Source of the DNA: Kitagawia praeruptora
Taxonomy: Eukaryota > Streptophyta > Magnoliopsida > Apiales > Apiaceae
DNA: 64,000 bases
Assembly (NCBI GenBank): GCA_037693485.1
Contig: CM075350.1
Span: 60,306,001-60,370,000 of the forward strand
Reading direction: 5' to 3'
A program made the position numbers and the translations under genes. Of this stretch, positions 32,763 to 43,829 are shown in pieces. Position 1 is the stretch's first letter. Every line of letters begins with the position of its first letter. Under the pieces are notes generated by a model. That model saw nothing but the letters and a program-made list of their open reading frames with translations, had not been told where the DNA came from and did not search any database.

Positions 32763-34953
32763 TTGAGCAGGCAGCTAAGGATGTAATCTCTAATTCTTTG
32801 GATGCAGTTGTTAAACTTGCAGAGTCTGTTAACATTCAAGAACAAACTGCAGAGCCTGTTTCTGATAAAGCTGCAGAGAATACAGTAGAGACTCCTGTTG
32901 TAAATACTGAAATTCAAATTGCAGAGTCTTTTGATAAGGTTGTAGAGACTGCAGAGCAACTTGTTGTTGATGAGAATGTGGAGAATGTTGCAGAAACTGT
33001 GGACATTGTAGCTGAGCCTGTGGAAATTGTTGCAGAGACTGATTCAGTTGCAGATGCAGGTGTTGAAGTTGAAGGTGAAGGGAGTGCAGATTCTGATTCT
33101 TCTCAGAGTGTCCCTGTGCAAACTGTTGCCAAACATGCACCATTCTCTCAGCCTTCGAATGCACATGAAGTTGAAGAGAAACATGCACCATTCCCTGGTA
33201 CAAGGAAGATTGTATTTTTCCTAGAGGGAGAGCAGCTAATTTTGTTTAGCAAACTGCTAAAGAAATTTCCAATCCAGAGATTCTTTCATGTTTAAAGGCC
33301 ACTGTGGTTCAAGTCAAAACTCTGGATGTAAGGTTTGCTGATTCCCAGAAGGCAATTACTGATCTGAGAACTGAAATTTATTCTCGAGATATGAATATGG
33401 AAAGAGAGAGTAAACTCAAACTTCAGAAATTTTCTAAAGCTCAAGACACTCTTTTTGAACGGTTGGCTAACGTTGAAGCAAATCAGACTACAATGTCTGA
33501 TAAGATTGATTCCATTGCTACTTCCTTGGAGCTGATAACATCAATTCTAATTCCTGATGATGTCAAAAAGGGGGAGAGATTTGCTAAGTCTAAATGCAGG
33601 CAGTCTCCAACTCTGACTTAGAAGGATGATGCTGGAGATGGAGGTGCAAGAGGTAAAAAAAGTTTAAAGTCAAGAGTTGTTGAGAAGAGTTTACAAGCTG
33701 GCAACATTTCTAAGTCAAAGTCTGATGGTGTAAACACTAATACTCAGGGTACTTCCAAGACTCAGAGTTTGGTATTAACTTCTAATCCACAGACTGATGA
33801 GGAATTGGCTGCTAAGTTGTTCCTTGAAGAGAATGAAGAGGGAGTCATACTTGCAGACATTCAAGCTGAGGAGAAAAATCTTCAAGAAGAGCATCAGAAA
33901 GCTTTGAAGTCTGGCAAGTTTAAAAGGAAAGAGAAGGCTGCTAGGCATATTCTTAAAGGCATTATGATTAAAGAAAAAGTTGGTACTGATCAAAGATCAC
34001 AAATGTTCAGAAAACCAACAGAAGCAAAAGCTAAATTGAAGATGAAGGGTAAGGCTGTTGAGGAGGAAAAAGTTTCAAAGAAAGAAAGTACAACCTCTGT
34101 TGCTACACATGTTGTACAGAAGGAAGAAAATACAACCTCTGTTAATACACAAGTTGCATTGATACCTCTATCTAAACAGATGAAATCAGTGTTTGGAAAA
34201 CCTACACTTCATGATCCAAATCAGATGACTGAAGGGACTACTGATTTTCTACATGGTAGAGGATTAACAGGAAAAATTGGTAGAGATAAATCTGGTCTAG
34301 GCTCTCACAGAGAAAATAGAATGTATACTGGTCCTAGAGATCCTTCATCATTGGATGTTCCAGGTCTTGGTGTTACTCAAGAGAACTTAGACAGACTGGA
34401 GTCAGTACAATTGGTTCATCAAAAGAGTTTGGAGAAGGATTTTCTCTTGTATTTCATGACTGATGGAATAGTGTATAAAATCGGTGAGTTTGATCTTGAT
34501 CTGAAGTATTATGAAGAATTGGAGTATGTTTTATACATCTTCAAAGTAAAAAATCAAAGAACTCATCGAGCTGCAAATGTGCTGAGAAATAAGATGCTGC
34601 ATAATATGGCATGCAGAGGTGTAAAATACATAGGTGCATATGTTCCAAAGTATAGAGATTATCATGAAAATATTGTTGAGATGAAGAAAGATAGTGTTAA
34701 GCTGAAGACAGATTTGGGTATAACTATTCTTGATTTTAATTCTGAATCAAAGGAAGCACACTTCATCAGACTGGGAAATGAAATGAGAAGAAACAAAATC
34801 TATTCTTTGAGAGCTGCTATTTATCAAACTGGTGAGAATGATCCCAAGCTAAGAGAGATCAAGGAAATTATGCAGAGAGAGCTTGAGAATGCAGAGAGAA
34901 GATTGCTGATTGATTATCTCAGAACAACACCAGATGTTGAGGAGATTAGGTGA
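32763..34953 (+). pseudogene. Extra ORF of family A copy 2, 3' part (broken)
   Basis: This continues 10748-12275 after the insertion. It is open to about 33195, where one base is gained or lost (the WYK-DCIFP motif region), then runs in a second frame. Stops in that frame: TAG 33247-33249 and TAG 33619-33621, both at positions consistent with Gln codons. It is then open to 34953, including the C-terminal domain (VTQENLDRLE to YLRTTPDVEEIR). The acidic middle here has expanded A-E-x and V-E-x repeats (32798-33060). Coiled coil at about 33300-33540. Non-functional. Confidence 0.87.
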
Positions 34954-35111
34954 AGAATGCTCTGTAAGAATTTCTTGCTTTTTGTAGATTTTGTTTAAGT
35001 AGAAGTTTAAACTCTGATTATTTGTTAAACACTGCATTTTATCTATTTGTTTTGACATAATCAATTATTGTTAACTTGTGCATTTTTGCTAATGAACAAG
35101 TTGGGGGAGAT

Positions 35112-35638
35112 TGTTAGATATAATTGATGTATGTATTAATCAGTGTTTAAGTGTAACAGTGTTAAACCAGAGTTTAGCTGGAAGCAGGTCAGAGTTTAGT
35201 TAAACGCTGACGGATGGAAGCGCAACAGAGTTTGATAAACTCTGTCTGGCGAAAGCGTCTACTTGTCAACAGTGATTGAAGAATAATTGAAGATAAATAT
35301 AGAAGCAATATCTTTGAAGATTGGATAGCTGTCAAAGAGATTGTGTTGACTTAGAAGACGTGTAGCAATCGTGATTGATATCGATTGTATAGCTAAATTA
35401 TAATAGAATCAATTTACGATTGTATAGTAGCTGTATGTTTTATAAATACAGTTAGGTTAACCGTAGAAGGGTATCGAACAACGAGATATCATTTATTTGT
35501 AACCTAAGCAGCTCTCTGTGATAGTTAACATCACTGAGAGAGGAATTATTAATTCCAAATAGTTTTTAATTGTTCAAATGTGTGTTCTTGTTAATCTCTC
35601 ATACAAATCTTGATTATATTTGTGTATTCGGCCTAACA
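35112..35638 (+). repeat. 3' LTR, family A copy 2
   Basis: 527 bp, TGTTAG...CCTAACA, after a TTGGGGGAGA tract. TATAAATA at 35441-35448, hairpin at 35512-35540. It starts TGTTAGATATAATTGATG, as in copy 3, so copies 2 and 3 are closer to each other than to copy 1. AAACNCTG words lie near 35130-35245. Confidence 0.92.
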
Positions 35639-35989
35639 CATTCAACCTAACATTGGTGCAACAAAATGTTTTAGAAATTGCTCGGACATTACAACAAGTT
35701 TAAGCGTTAAAGAAAATACGTAACGAATTATGGTTTAACAATCAAATGAGACCAAGGACCAAGCTTGTTAAACAAGAATGCAACATTAGGAGCATCCATT
35801 TGAAAGCAAAACAAATAATTAAAGTGGTTTCAAGGATTTAAAACAACATTATCCGCACAAAATCCAAGCATGACATGTAATTGCTTGACATGTGTATTAA
35901 GGGGATTCAAAAGAGGAGTATTAGACACACTTAGCAAATAAAAATATCACACAAATCCTACCAACTAGTCACACAACTTCGACTAGCTA
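35639..35989. other. Unassigned sequence between elements
   Basis: It starts CATTCAACCTAACA, partly echoing the LTR end, then shows no clear ORF or repeat. It may be the 5' leader or degraded gag of the chromovirus that follows. Confidence 0.35.
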
Positions 35990-36059
35990 GGTTTTTTTAG
36001 TTGTCAAGGTTTGTATCGGAGTTTATGAATACAAATGCAAAGAGATCCCGAAGATTTCA

Positions 36060-36870
36060 GCAAGGGATAAAACAGTGGATTTAGAATCGTGTGGCAGTCC
36101 TGGAGTTGACAGACTATGCTACACTAGTGTAGAAGGCATCAATCGTAGAAGCTGGAAGTGAATAGAGCCAGAAGGATAGAGAAGGTAAGAAGACAAAGAT
36201 GGATAACCAGAAGGGAAATTTCGCAGGTGGGAGTTCTTCAAGAAAGTTTAGCAGAGGGACAGTATCTCATCCTAGTCGAAGTTTTGGAACTAGAAAAGCT
36301 GAAAGTTGGAGCATGGGCCAGGGCGGCTGGCAGACTGGGGGTATATCACTCCAACCAATCTCGACCCCCACTACCATAGTGCAACAAATGTGGAAGGAAA
36401 CATCTGGGCATGTGTAACGCGCAAGGAGTAAAGTGCTTTAGGTGTGGACAAGAGGGGAAATATGCCACTGCCTACACTTAGAACAACCCAATGCTTCCAA
36501 TGCGGGAAGGTAGGTCACATAAAGAAAGATTGCCCAATGATAGGCCCAACTCCGTCAAGGATTAGTGGAGTTGCTTCTAACAAACCACCCACTGCTAGGA
36601 GTTTTAATATGACTGTGTAGGATGTCGTGAAGAACACAGATGTAATAGCAGGTACTATCCCACTTACCTCAGTTAGTACTAATGTTTTATTTGATTATGG
36701 GGCTACCAAGTCTTTTATATCTCAAGATTTTGCTTGTCAATAAAACTTTAAGGTCGAATCATTAAAGGAACAATTACATGTAGAGATAGCCAACCGAGAG
36801 ATTATTCCCGTGAGACTGGTACACTCAGGCTGTAACTAGAAATAGGAGGGCGACACTTTTTAATAGACCT
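36060..36870 (+). pseudogene. Chromovirus gag C-terminus and protease relic
   Basis: Gag text (AVLELTDYATLV, near 36090) leads into a Gly/Ser/Arg-rich stretch (36199-36350). Two zinc knuckles follow: CFRCGQEGKYATAYT (36437 on, second half altered) and CFQCGKVGHIKKDC (36490-36535), in different frames. The protease follows with LFDYGATKSFIS near 36690; the usual Asp-Ser/Thr-Gly is here Asp-Tyr-Gly, one substitution away. Multiple stops. Confidence 0.72.
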
Positions 36871-37119
36871 GATTCCTTTCAAGTTAGAGGTATTTGATGT
36901 TATAATAGCAGTGAATTGGTTAACGTCCAATGGAGCCCGGATCGATTATAAGGGAAAGAAAGTAAGGTTGGAAATGCCAGGGGTAAAGAAACAGTATTTA
37001 AGGGGCAATGACAGGCCCAGAAGTTTTTGACCATAGTTCAGACCAATAGATTGTTACGTAAAGGATGCGAGACTTACTTAGCTTATGTGATGGACACAAA
37101 GAAAGAAGCAACTAGCCTA

Positions 37120-38600
37120 TAGAAAATTCCAGTTATCAATGAGTTTGAAGATGTGTTCCCGGAGGATCGTCCTAGGCTACCACCTGACAGAGAAATAGAA
37201 TTCGCTGTTGACTTAGCTCCAGGTATAGCCCCAGTTTCGAAAGCCCCATACCGGCTAGCCCTAATAAAGATGAAGGAATTAACGACCCAAAGCCCCATAC
37301 CGGCTAGCCCTAGTAAAGATGAAGGAATTAACGACCCAGCTACAAAAGTTGTTGGATAAGGGAATGATAAGACCAAGCGTGTCACCGTGGAGAGCCCTGG
37401 TGTTGTATGTAAAGATAAAAGATGGTAGCATGAGCTTGTGCATAGACTATCGAGAGTTGAACAAGCTCACCATTAAGAATAGGTATCCATTACCCAGGAT
37501 AGACGACTTGTTCGACCAGCTGAAATGCACCGTGTACTTTTTCAAAATTGTCCTAAGAACCGGATATAATCAGTTAAAGATCAAACCGGAGGATATACAC
37601 TAAAGACTGCGTTTCACACTAGGTATAGACACTACTAGTTTTTGGTAATGTCGTTTGGGTTGACTAATGCACCCACAGCTTTCATGGATTTAATGAAACA
37701 AGTTTCAAGAAAAATTTGGACAAATTTATCATTGCTTTCATTGATGATATTCTGATTCACTCGAAGATAGAGGAAGAGCACGCGAAACATCTAAGGATAG
37801 CTTTGGAAAAATTGTGGAAGAAGAAGTTGTATGCCAAAATCTCGAAGTGTGAATTATGGCTCTAGTAAGTTCAACTCTTAGGACTTGTGGTTAGTAGCAA
37901 AGGAATGCTAATAGACCTCGCCAAAACAGAGGTCGTTTCAAACTGGGAAAGACCAACCCCATCGATAGAGGTAAGAAGTTTCATAGGATTGGCCGGCTAT
38001 TACAGATTATTCGTGCAAGATTTTGCTAAGATAGCAGCCATTGAATCGACTTACTCGTAAGACTGATAAATTCAAATGGACCCAAAAATTTGAGGATTTC
38101 AAGAATTCAAGAAGTGGTTGTTGTCAGCCCCTGTATTGGCACTACCCGATAATAAAGAAGACTTTGTGATTCACAACGATTCATCTCATAGAGGTTTAGG
38201 TTGTGTGCTTATGCAACACGGTAGGGTAATTGCATATACATCCAAGAAATTAAAGGATTATGAAACAAGATACCCCACCCATGATCTGGAACTAGTCGCG
38301 ATAGTTTTCGCCTTAAAAATTTGGAGACACTACCTATATGGAGAAAAGTGTGAGATCTACACCCCTCACAAAAGCCTTAAGTACATATTGACTCAAAAGG
38401 AGCTAAACATGAGGAAGAGGAGGTGGCTAGAGTTGATCAAAGACTATGACTGTGAAATTCATTACCATCCGGGGAAGGCCAATGTGGTGGCCGATGCCCA
38501 TAGTCGGAAAGAGAGGCTTAAGATGATAACGTCATCGGACAAGTTAATCAAGGAATTCGAGAGGATGGAGATTGAGGTAAAAGTATTAGGAGAAGTCTAG
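37120..38600 (+). pseudogene. Chromovirus reverse transcriptase and RNase H relic
   Basis: RT begins near EFEDVFPEDRP (37141) and shows CIDYRELNKLTIKNRYPLPRI (37440-37500) and the catalytic FIDDIL (37738-37755). A 49 bp direct duplication (37240-37337) shifts the frame in the N-terminal RT. RNase H is open for 160 codons (38118-38600), with FVIHNDSS for the first catalytic block, ELVAIVFALKIWRHYL, and HYHPGKANVVADAHSR at the end. Confidence 0.8.
37240..37337 (+). repeat. 49 bp tandem duplication inside RT
   Basis: AAAGCCCCATACCGGCTAGC... to ...AACGACCC is repeated with period 49 (starts 37240 and 37289), with one difference (CTAATAAAG/CTAGTAAAG). Since 49 is not a multiple of three, it breaks the RT frame. 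Confidence 0.92.
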
Positions 38601-38669
38601 GAAGGCCTAATGGAAATCAGAATCCAGCCATCGTTGCTAAAGAAGATCAAGTTATGCTAGGAAAAGAAG

Positions 38670-39730
38670 ATGGAAGAGGAAAAGAGTTCAACAGAGGAAA
38701 TAATGACAGGAAAGGAGATAAAGTGTGAGAGGGATGAAAATGGAGTCATGAGATATGCATCTAGGATATGGATTCCAAGTATTCAGGAATTGAAGGACGA
38801 GATTTTACACGAGGCCCATAGTTTGAGATATTCAATTCACCTTGGTGGTACCAAGATGTATAGGAATTTGAGAGAGTACTATTGGTGGCCAAACATAAAA
38901 AAGGATGTCGCTGAATAGGTAAGCAAATGCCTAACATGTCAAAGAGTAAAAATCAAACATCAAAGGCTGAGTGGACTATTACAACCTTTACAGATTCTAG
39001 AGTGGAAATGGGAAAATATCGCGATGAATTTTGTAGTAGGATTACCAAGGACCAAAGCAAATCATGATGCAATATGGGTAATTATATACCAGTTAACCAA
39101 GTTAGCACATTTTCTTTCGATCAACGAGAGGTATACTATCGACAGACTAGTAGATATATACATAAAGGAAATTGTGGTGTGATATGGAGTCCCCGTGACC
39201 ATCGAATCAGATAGAGATCCGAGATTTAACTTCAGATTTTGGAGGAGCTTCCAAGATTGTGTTGGAACCAAGTTGAGCATGAGCACTGCCTAAAACCCAC
39301 AAATGGACGGGCAAAGTGAAAGGACCATCTAAACCATAGAAGACATGTTGAGAGTCTGTGCAATAGACTTTAAAGGAAGTTGGGATGATCACTTACCACT
39401 GGTTGAATTTGCTTACAACAATAGCTACCACGCAAGTATAAGAATGCCCCCTTACGAGGCCTTGTATGGAAGGAGATGCCGCTCTCTCTTGTGTTGGGAA
39501 GAAGTTGGCGAGAGAAAGATATTGGGGCCAGAATTAGTCCAACAAACCAGGAAAACAATAGAACGTAGATCAATATCGTATGGATAGAAAGTATGAAGTG
39601 AGGGATTTCGTGATGTTAAGGTATCCCCTTGGAAAGGTTTGATGAGATTCGGTAAGAAAGGGAATCTGAGCTCGAGGTTCATCGGACCATTTGAGATCTT
39701 GAGGCGCATCGGAAGGTACCTTACGAGCTA
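38670..39730 (+). pseudogene. Chromovirus integrase relic
   Basis: The HHCC zinc domain is visible at 38810-38945 (HEAHSLRYSIHLGG...CLTCQR), with a TAG inside. The core follows: a LAHFLSI region near 39105, SDRDPRF at about 39208, and a DGQSER segment near 39304 for the catalytic Glu area. Then VEFAYNNSYHASI and PYEALYGRRCRS (39400-39480). At least six in-frame stops. The homology stops near 39725, inside GPFEILRRIG. Confidence 0.78.
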
Positions 39731-40950
39731 GCCTTTTATGACACAACCTATTTGTAATTCGAGGATCCTACTCAACTTAAATTAGATTGTAATAAGTATA
39801 TAATATTTTAACTGTCACAGGAATCTCGGATAGTACTATTTATTAGAAGAAAAATTATTAAAGTCAGTCTACAAACTTCAAGATTACTACATTAAAAGAA
39901 GTTCAGACTACTGATCAAGCCTCAGTAAAGTATTTGACAAGAAGTGGATTCTTTTAGAGTGATAGAGAGTTCTGTAGTGACAATATAGACAGAGTAAAGA
40001 ATGAGATTGAAGAGATTTTTAGAAGAGTAAAGAAGCACAATTTGAAGTCAGAAATGAAGAACAATCATTAGAGTTAGTCGTTCATGAACCAGACAGTACA
40101 TCGAGCTTCAACAAATAATTCAGTGTTTGCTCCTTAGATTTTGTTGTCAAGAATTAATGATAAATCTATTTTTAATTAACTACATTATTGATTGATTTAT
40201 TTAATAAATTAATTCTTCAAGAATTAATTTATTTAATAAATTATTTATAAAGTTAATTAATTTTCGAATTATGAATTAATAAGAAAAGAGTTAAAAAAAA
40301 ATTGTATTAGTAAGAGTATGTTATACTCTTACCGAATTATACTTTTAGTAGTATAATATGCATACTCTTTCCAATACTGAGCTAAACTCTTGCCAATTCA
40401 TGTTATACTCTTACCGAGAGAATTGAAAGAGTATATTATACTCTTGCCGACCTGCCTATGCCATACTCTTACCAGTTTGTTTTATACTCTTACCGAGTTA
40501 AGTGGCTATACTCTCACCGACCAGGTTATACTCTTGCAAAGTGAAATGCATACTCTTACTAGTTGAGTTATACTCTTACCGAAATTTTATACTCTTTTAT
40601 GAGTAAATTGAACCAGATTTTGGCAGGGACTTCTTTCAAGAGTTTGATAAAAGATCAACCAAGGCGGCCAAGAAAATCACTTGATCATAATATCTCAAAA
40701 ACATAACATACCAAGGAAATTTCTATCATCTTTATTATCCTTCTGCAAGAGCATTTAATTCGTAGAAAATCAAAAGCTTAGTGATTGTAATATTATATCC
40801 GTCCAAGCTTGATTACTTTTAACTCTTGTACTATTAGCGAGTTTTTACTCCTAATTTATATCTTGATTTTTATCAACAAATCTAGAAAAGTCCATGTCGA
40901 ATTTTGTAATTTGTTTTTATAGCATGTCCGTAATGTGTTTCATGTGTTGG
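39730..40950. mobile_element. 1.2 kb insertion in chromovirus integrase, possible solo LTR
   Basis: Non-coding sequence splitting the integrase C-terminus: GPFEI lies before it and the IEYEHVDI/EIMDQREQVLR part after it. It has AT-rich parts (40190-40280) and an array of TATACTCTTACCGA-like words (40309-40600), and a stretch ending TTTATCAACA near 40880 that resembles a Copia LTR end. Exact ends and TSD were not found, so 'solo LTR' is a suggestion. Confidence 0.45.
40309..40600 (+). repeat. Array of about 12 TATACTCTTACCGA-like words
   Basis: Imperfect copies of (T/C)ATACTCTTACCGA/GCCGA occur at irregular spacing of about 15-35 bp from 40309 to 40600, with spacers of unrelated sequence. Irregular spacing separates it from a normal tandem repeat. 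Confidence 0.85.
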
Positions 40951-41190
40951 TGATATGATAGTATAATGCAGATGCCCGACAAGTGATAGAATACGAGCAT
41001 GTAGACATATAACCAGACCTGCTTTTGTTAAACAACCTGTGGAGATCATGGATCAAAGAGAACAAGTGTTAAGGAATAAGGTTGTCAAACTTGTGAGAGT
41101 CCTATGGAGGAAATAAAATGTCGAAGAGTCAACATGGGAGTTAGAAAGTGCAATGCGTGAAAAGCACCCTCAACTGTTCTTAGACTGATT
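40950..41190 (+). pseudogene. Chromovirus integrase C-terminus / chromodomain end
   Basis: The VIEYEHVDI region (40985-41015), then EIMDQREQVLRNKVVKLVRVLWR (41043-41112), a stop, then VEESTWELES and the closing HPQLF (41117-41180). It continues 38670-39730 after the insertion. Confidence 0.75.
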
Positions 41191-41739
41191 CTGGGACGGA
41201 ATCCTTTCCTGGATGAATAGTAACTTTTGTTGTATAAGAAAATTTTTCAGACCACCCTATAAACGGGTTGGGAAACGAAATTTTTGAAGTTGTATTAGTA
41301 ATGTGCTATGTAAATAAATGTATGTAAACGCTGTCAGAATTTGAAGATTCCAATTTTACTTTTATTCCATATTTGACAAGGTAGTAAGGGATACGTCAAT
41401 TTAATCAAGACTCAAGATTGTTAGTTATAGAGGCATGCATGTACATCAATTATAATAAGGCTACTTGTTTGTAATGCTTTGCATTACATATATGACCCCT
41501 TACCTAGGGGACCCTTCAGTTAGATTTTTTATCTTGTAAATTGTACTTGTAGTGTGCATCGACTTAATCTGTGTATTGTACAAAAAGTCATGAAATAATG
41601 CTTGAAAGAAGATCCATGGATCATGCCTCAAGTTTGAAGAAAAAGATTGAAGAAATAAACACAGTCGGAGTTTGAAGAATGAAAATTTCTTTAAGTACAA
41701 ATTTGAGAAGTAATTTGCTCTATTTGAGAAGTTAAGGAT

Positions 41740-42140
41740 TCGAAAAGTCAAGGATTCGAGAAGTCAAGGATTCGAGAAGTCAATGATTCGATATGTCAAA
41801 GACACTGTTCGATATCTCAGAAGTCAATAAGTCAAAACTCAATTCGACTTCTCAAGGTTTGGACATGTCAAAGAACTCTATTCAAGAACACAAGAAATCA
41901 ACAAGTCAAAGTTCCATTCGAATTCTCAAGGAGTCAATCAAGTCAAAGCCATATCGATATCTCAAGGATTCAGAACCTATTCGACATCTCAAGGATTCCA
42001 TAAGCCAAGAAGCTATTCGATATCTCAAGGATTCCTGAAGTAAAGACTCATTTGAGAAGTAATTCGTTTTCTCTAAAAGGGCTTGTTCGAGAACTCAGAG
42101 TTGTCTAGCCATTCAAAGTAGTTCTCGAATCAAGTACTAG
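41740..42140. repeat. Array of TTCGA(G/T)A(A/T)(G/C)TCAAGGA-like words
   Basis: Words such as ATTCGAGAAGTCAAGG and TTCGATATCTCAAGGATTC recur about 15 times in 400 bp, mostly direct but also inverted (ACTTCTCGAA at the right end). The 41793-42038 open frame (81 codons, repeated RYLKDS) is a by-product of the array. Confidence 0.85.
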
Positions 42141-42239
42141 TCACTTCTCGAATATGTTTTTAAAAGACAAATTATTGAAGATTCCTAAGATAGAAAATCT
42201 ACACAAACCAAGGTACCTGCAGTAGTCCATTTGTTGTAG

Positions 42240-42244
42240 AGTGT
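42240..42244. repeat. Left TSD of Athila-like copy 2
   Basis: AGTGT, repeated exactly at 50470-50474. Confidence 0.93.
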
Positions 42245-43689
42245 TGATAAGTGGATTTTATATCCACTTGGAACGTTCCATATCGGCTTAAATTGATTGT
42301 TTTGGACTCAAGTTTCTTGTAGTTTTGATGTGTTTTATGTAGTTGTGCAGGTTTTCAAGAATGTCGATTAAGGTGGATGCTTCTGTCGTTTTTGGAGATT
42401 AAATTAATTAAAATTCGGATTTTCCGGGACGGTTGCGCAGTCTACACTGTTTTGGCCATATCTGGAGTTCTATAAGTCCACGCGAAGCTTGAGAGATTTT
42501 CTACAACATGGAACAGGTGTTGCACGAGCAGGCTGCGTGTAGTAGGAGCAGGCAGCACGACAAACAGAATGTTGGGAGCAGGGAAATTACTGTTTTGCCC
42601 TTTTCAAGTTCTAATTGTATTTTGGGGAGTTTTTGGCACCTTAATTAAATTCTAATTGTAATAGAAGATAAATTCTTGCTGGGAAAGAAATCTAGAGCCT
42701 ATATAAACACATCTAGCATTGTAATTTGTATCATCATAGTTTTATTATTGTAACATAGCTTTGATCTGCAAGGGAGAAAAGGAGAGAAGGATTCAACGCT
42801 CGTGACAAGCAACGGATCTAGATCTACTTCATCTTTTGTGTTACCTTGGATTATAGATTTGTTTTCTCAACTCTTTATTTTATTAATATTATTGCTTCTT
42901 TCTTCCAAATCTTGTTATTTATCATGTATTCATCAAATTCCATGACGATGAACGGTTCAATTATGAGCTAATCGTTGTCATGGGATTCTAACGGAGTTAT
43001 TTATGTAGCTTGGTAGTTTGATTCTTTAAAGATTACGTGTGGTGAATTCTTGATATCCTTGTATGGTTGTGTTTCATGTATTTAGATGCGTCGCGAACAT
43101 CTAACTTGTTAATCTCTTGCGAAACGAGAGTGGATCTTGAGATTTAGAACTTGCCATTCTAGCATAGGATAGGTTGATGTTTTAACATCATGATTTGCAG
43201 CATCAATAGAGATATTATGCTTCCCTATGTGATCTTAATAGATAACTTGTTCTTCAACCATTATGTTTTCAAATCTTATAGAGATATAGGGTCTAAGCAT
43301 AATTGGTGTCTATTCATCTTCTATCTCTTTTGTGGATGTATGTTTAGTTTGGTACTCGTATACTGAGAAGTAGCGTTTACTTATTTCGTGTTGATTAGAT
43401 ATCAAAACCATAACGTGCATTGATTAAAGGCGTCAACTCTAAGTGAAGTAGATAATGAAGATAGAGTCCCATGTTTATTCTCATATAAGTAATTCGATTC
43501 AATTCTCGTTAGTTAATTTAATTCTTAGTTTAATATTTTGCATCTTAGTTTAAATTAGATAATCAAATCTCAATTTGTTGCATAGGTACATCGACTGATT
43601 TAAGACCAAAACCAGATCTCTGCGGAACGAACTCAATTTATATCTGTATTACTTATGACCACGTGCACTTGCGTGATTTTGTGTTAACA
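42245..43689 (+). repeat. 5' LTR of Athila-like copy 2
   Basis: 1445 bp, TGATAAG...TTAACA. Terminal hairpin AAGTGGAT/ATCCACTT. TATATAAA at 42700-42707. Two losses relative to the 3' LTR near 42479 and 43580. GAGCAGG(C)(T)GC(G) words at 42527-42560. Confidence 0.93.
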
Positions 43690-43695
43690 AGTTTT

Positions 43696-43715
43696 TGGCG
43701 CCGCTGCCGGGGATC
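43696..43715 (+). promoter_or_regulatory. Primer binding site, tRNA-Asp type
   Basis: Same sequence and same six-base offset from the LTR as at 26641-26660. Confidence 0.88.
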
Positions 43716-43829
43716 ATCGGTGTTTTATTTTTAGTCTATGTGCTTGTCAATAGTGGTCGTTAGCGTTCACTGACTCGGATTTCTTACTTAGTTTGTTTGT
43801 TTCGTGGTGTTTCAGGTACTTAAGTTTGT

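Larger units (their letters stand above)
6741..35638 (+). mobile_element. Copia (SIRE-type) element, family A copy 2, 5'-truncated and split by nested insertions
   Basis: The outermost layer of a nest. It starts abruptly inside integrase at about 6741; the 5' LTR, gag, protease and most of integrase are missing. It runs through RT and RNase H, a 1.6 kb spacer, the extra ORF (10748-12275), a 20.5 kb insertion, the rest of the extra ORF (32763-34953) and a 3' LTR (35112-35638). Without the insertion this relic would be about 8.4 kb. Several stops and frameshifts make it non-functional. Confidence 0.88.
35990..41190 (+). mobile_element. Decayed Gypsy chromovirus-like (Tekay/Del-type) element without recognised LTRs
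   Basis: Ordered relics of gag, protease, RT, RNase H, integrase and a chromodomain-type C-terminus, all on the plus strand but broken by dozens of stops and shifts. It is the most degraded, hence probably oldest, element in the window. The gene order (integrase after RNase H) and the closing VKLVRVLWR...W-E-L-E-S...HPQLF motif are those of plant chromoviruses. The integrase C-terminus is interrupted by about 1.2 kb of foreign sequence (39730-40950). No LTR pair was found. Confidence 0.8.
41191..42244. other. Non-coding, probable left part of a third-lineage Copia 5' LTR with a word array
   Basis: No gene. The right half (41740-42140) is a word array, listed separately. The sequence up to 42244 is contiguous with 50475-50983 once the Athila-like element and its AGTGT duplication are removed. 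Because 50983 is an LTR end followed by a primer site, the right part of this stretch should be LTR. I could not find the LTR start. Confidence 0.5.

Noticed and set aside
41793..42038. 81-codon ORF with repeated RYLKDS
   Set aside because: It is a by-product of the TTCGA...TCAAGGA word array in probable LTR sequence.
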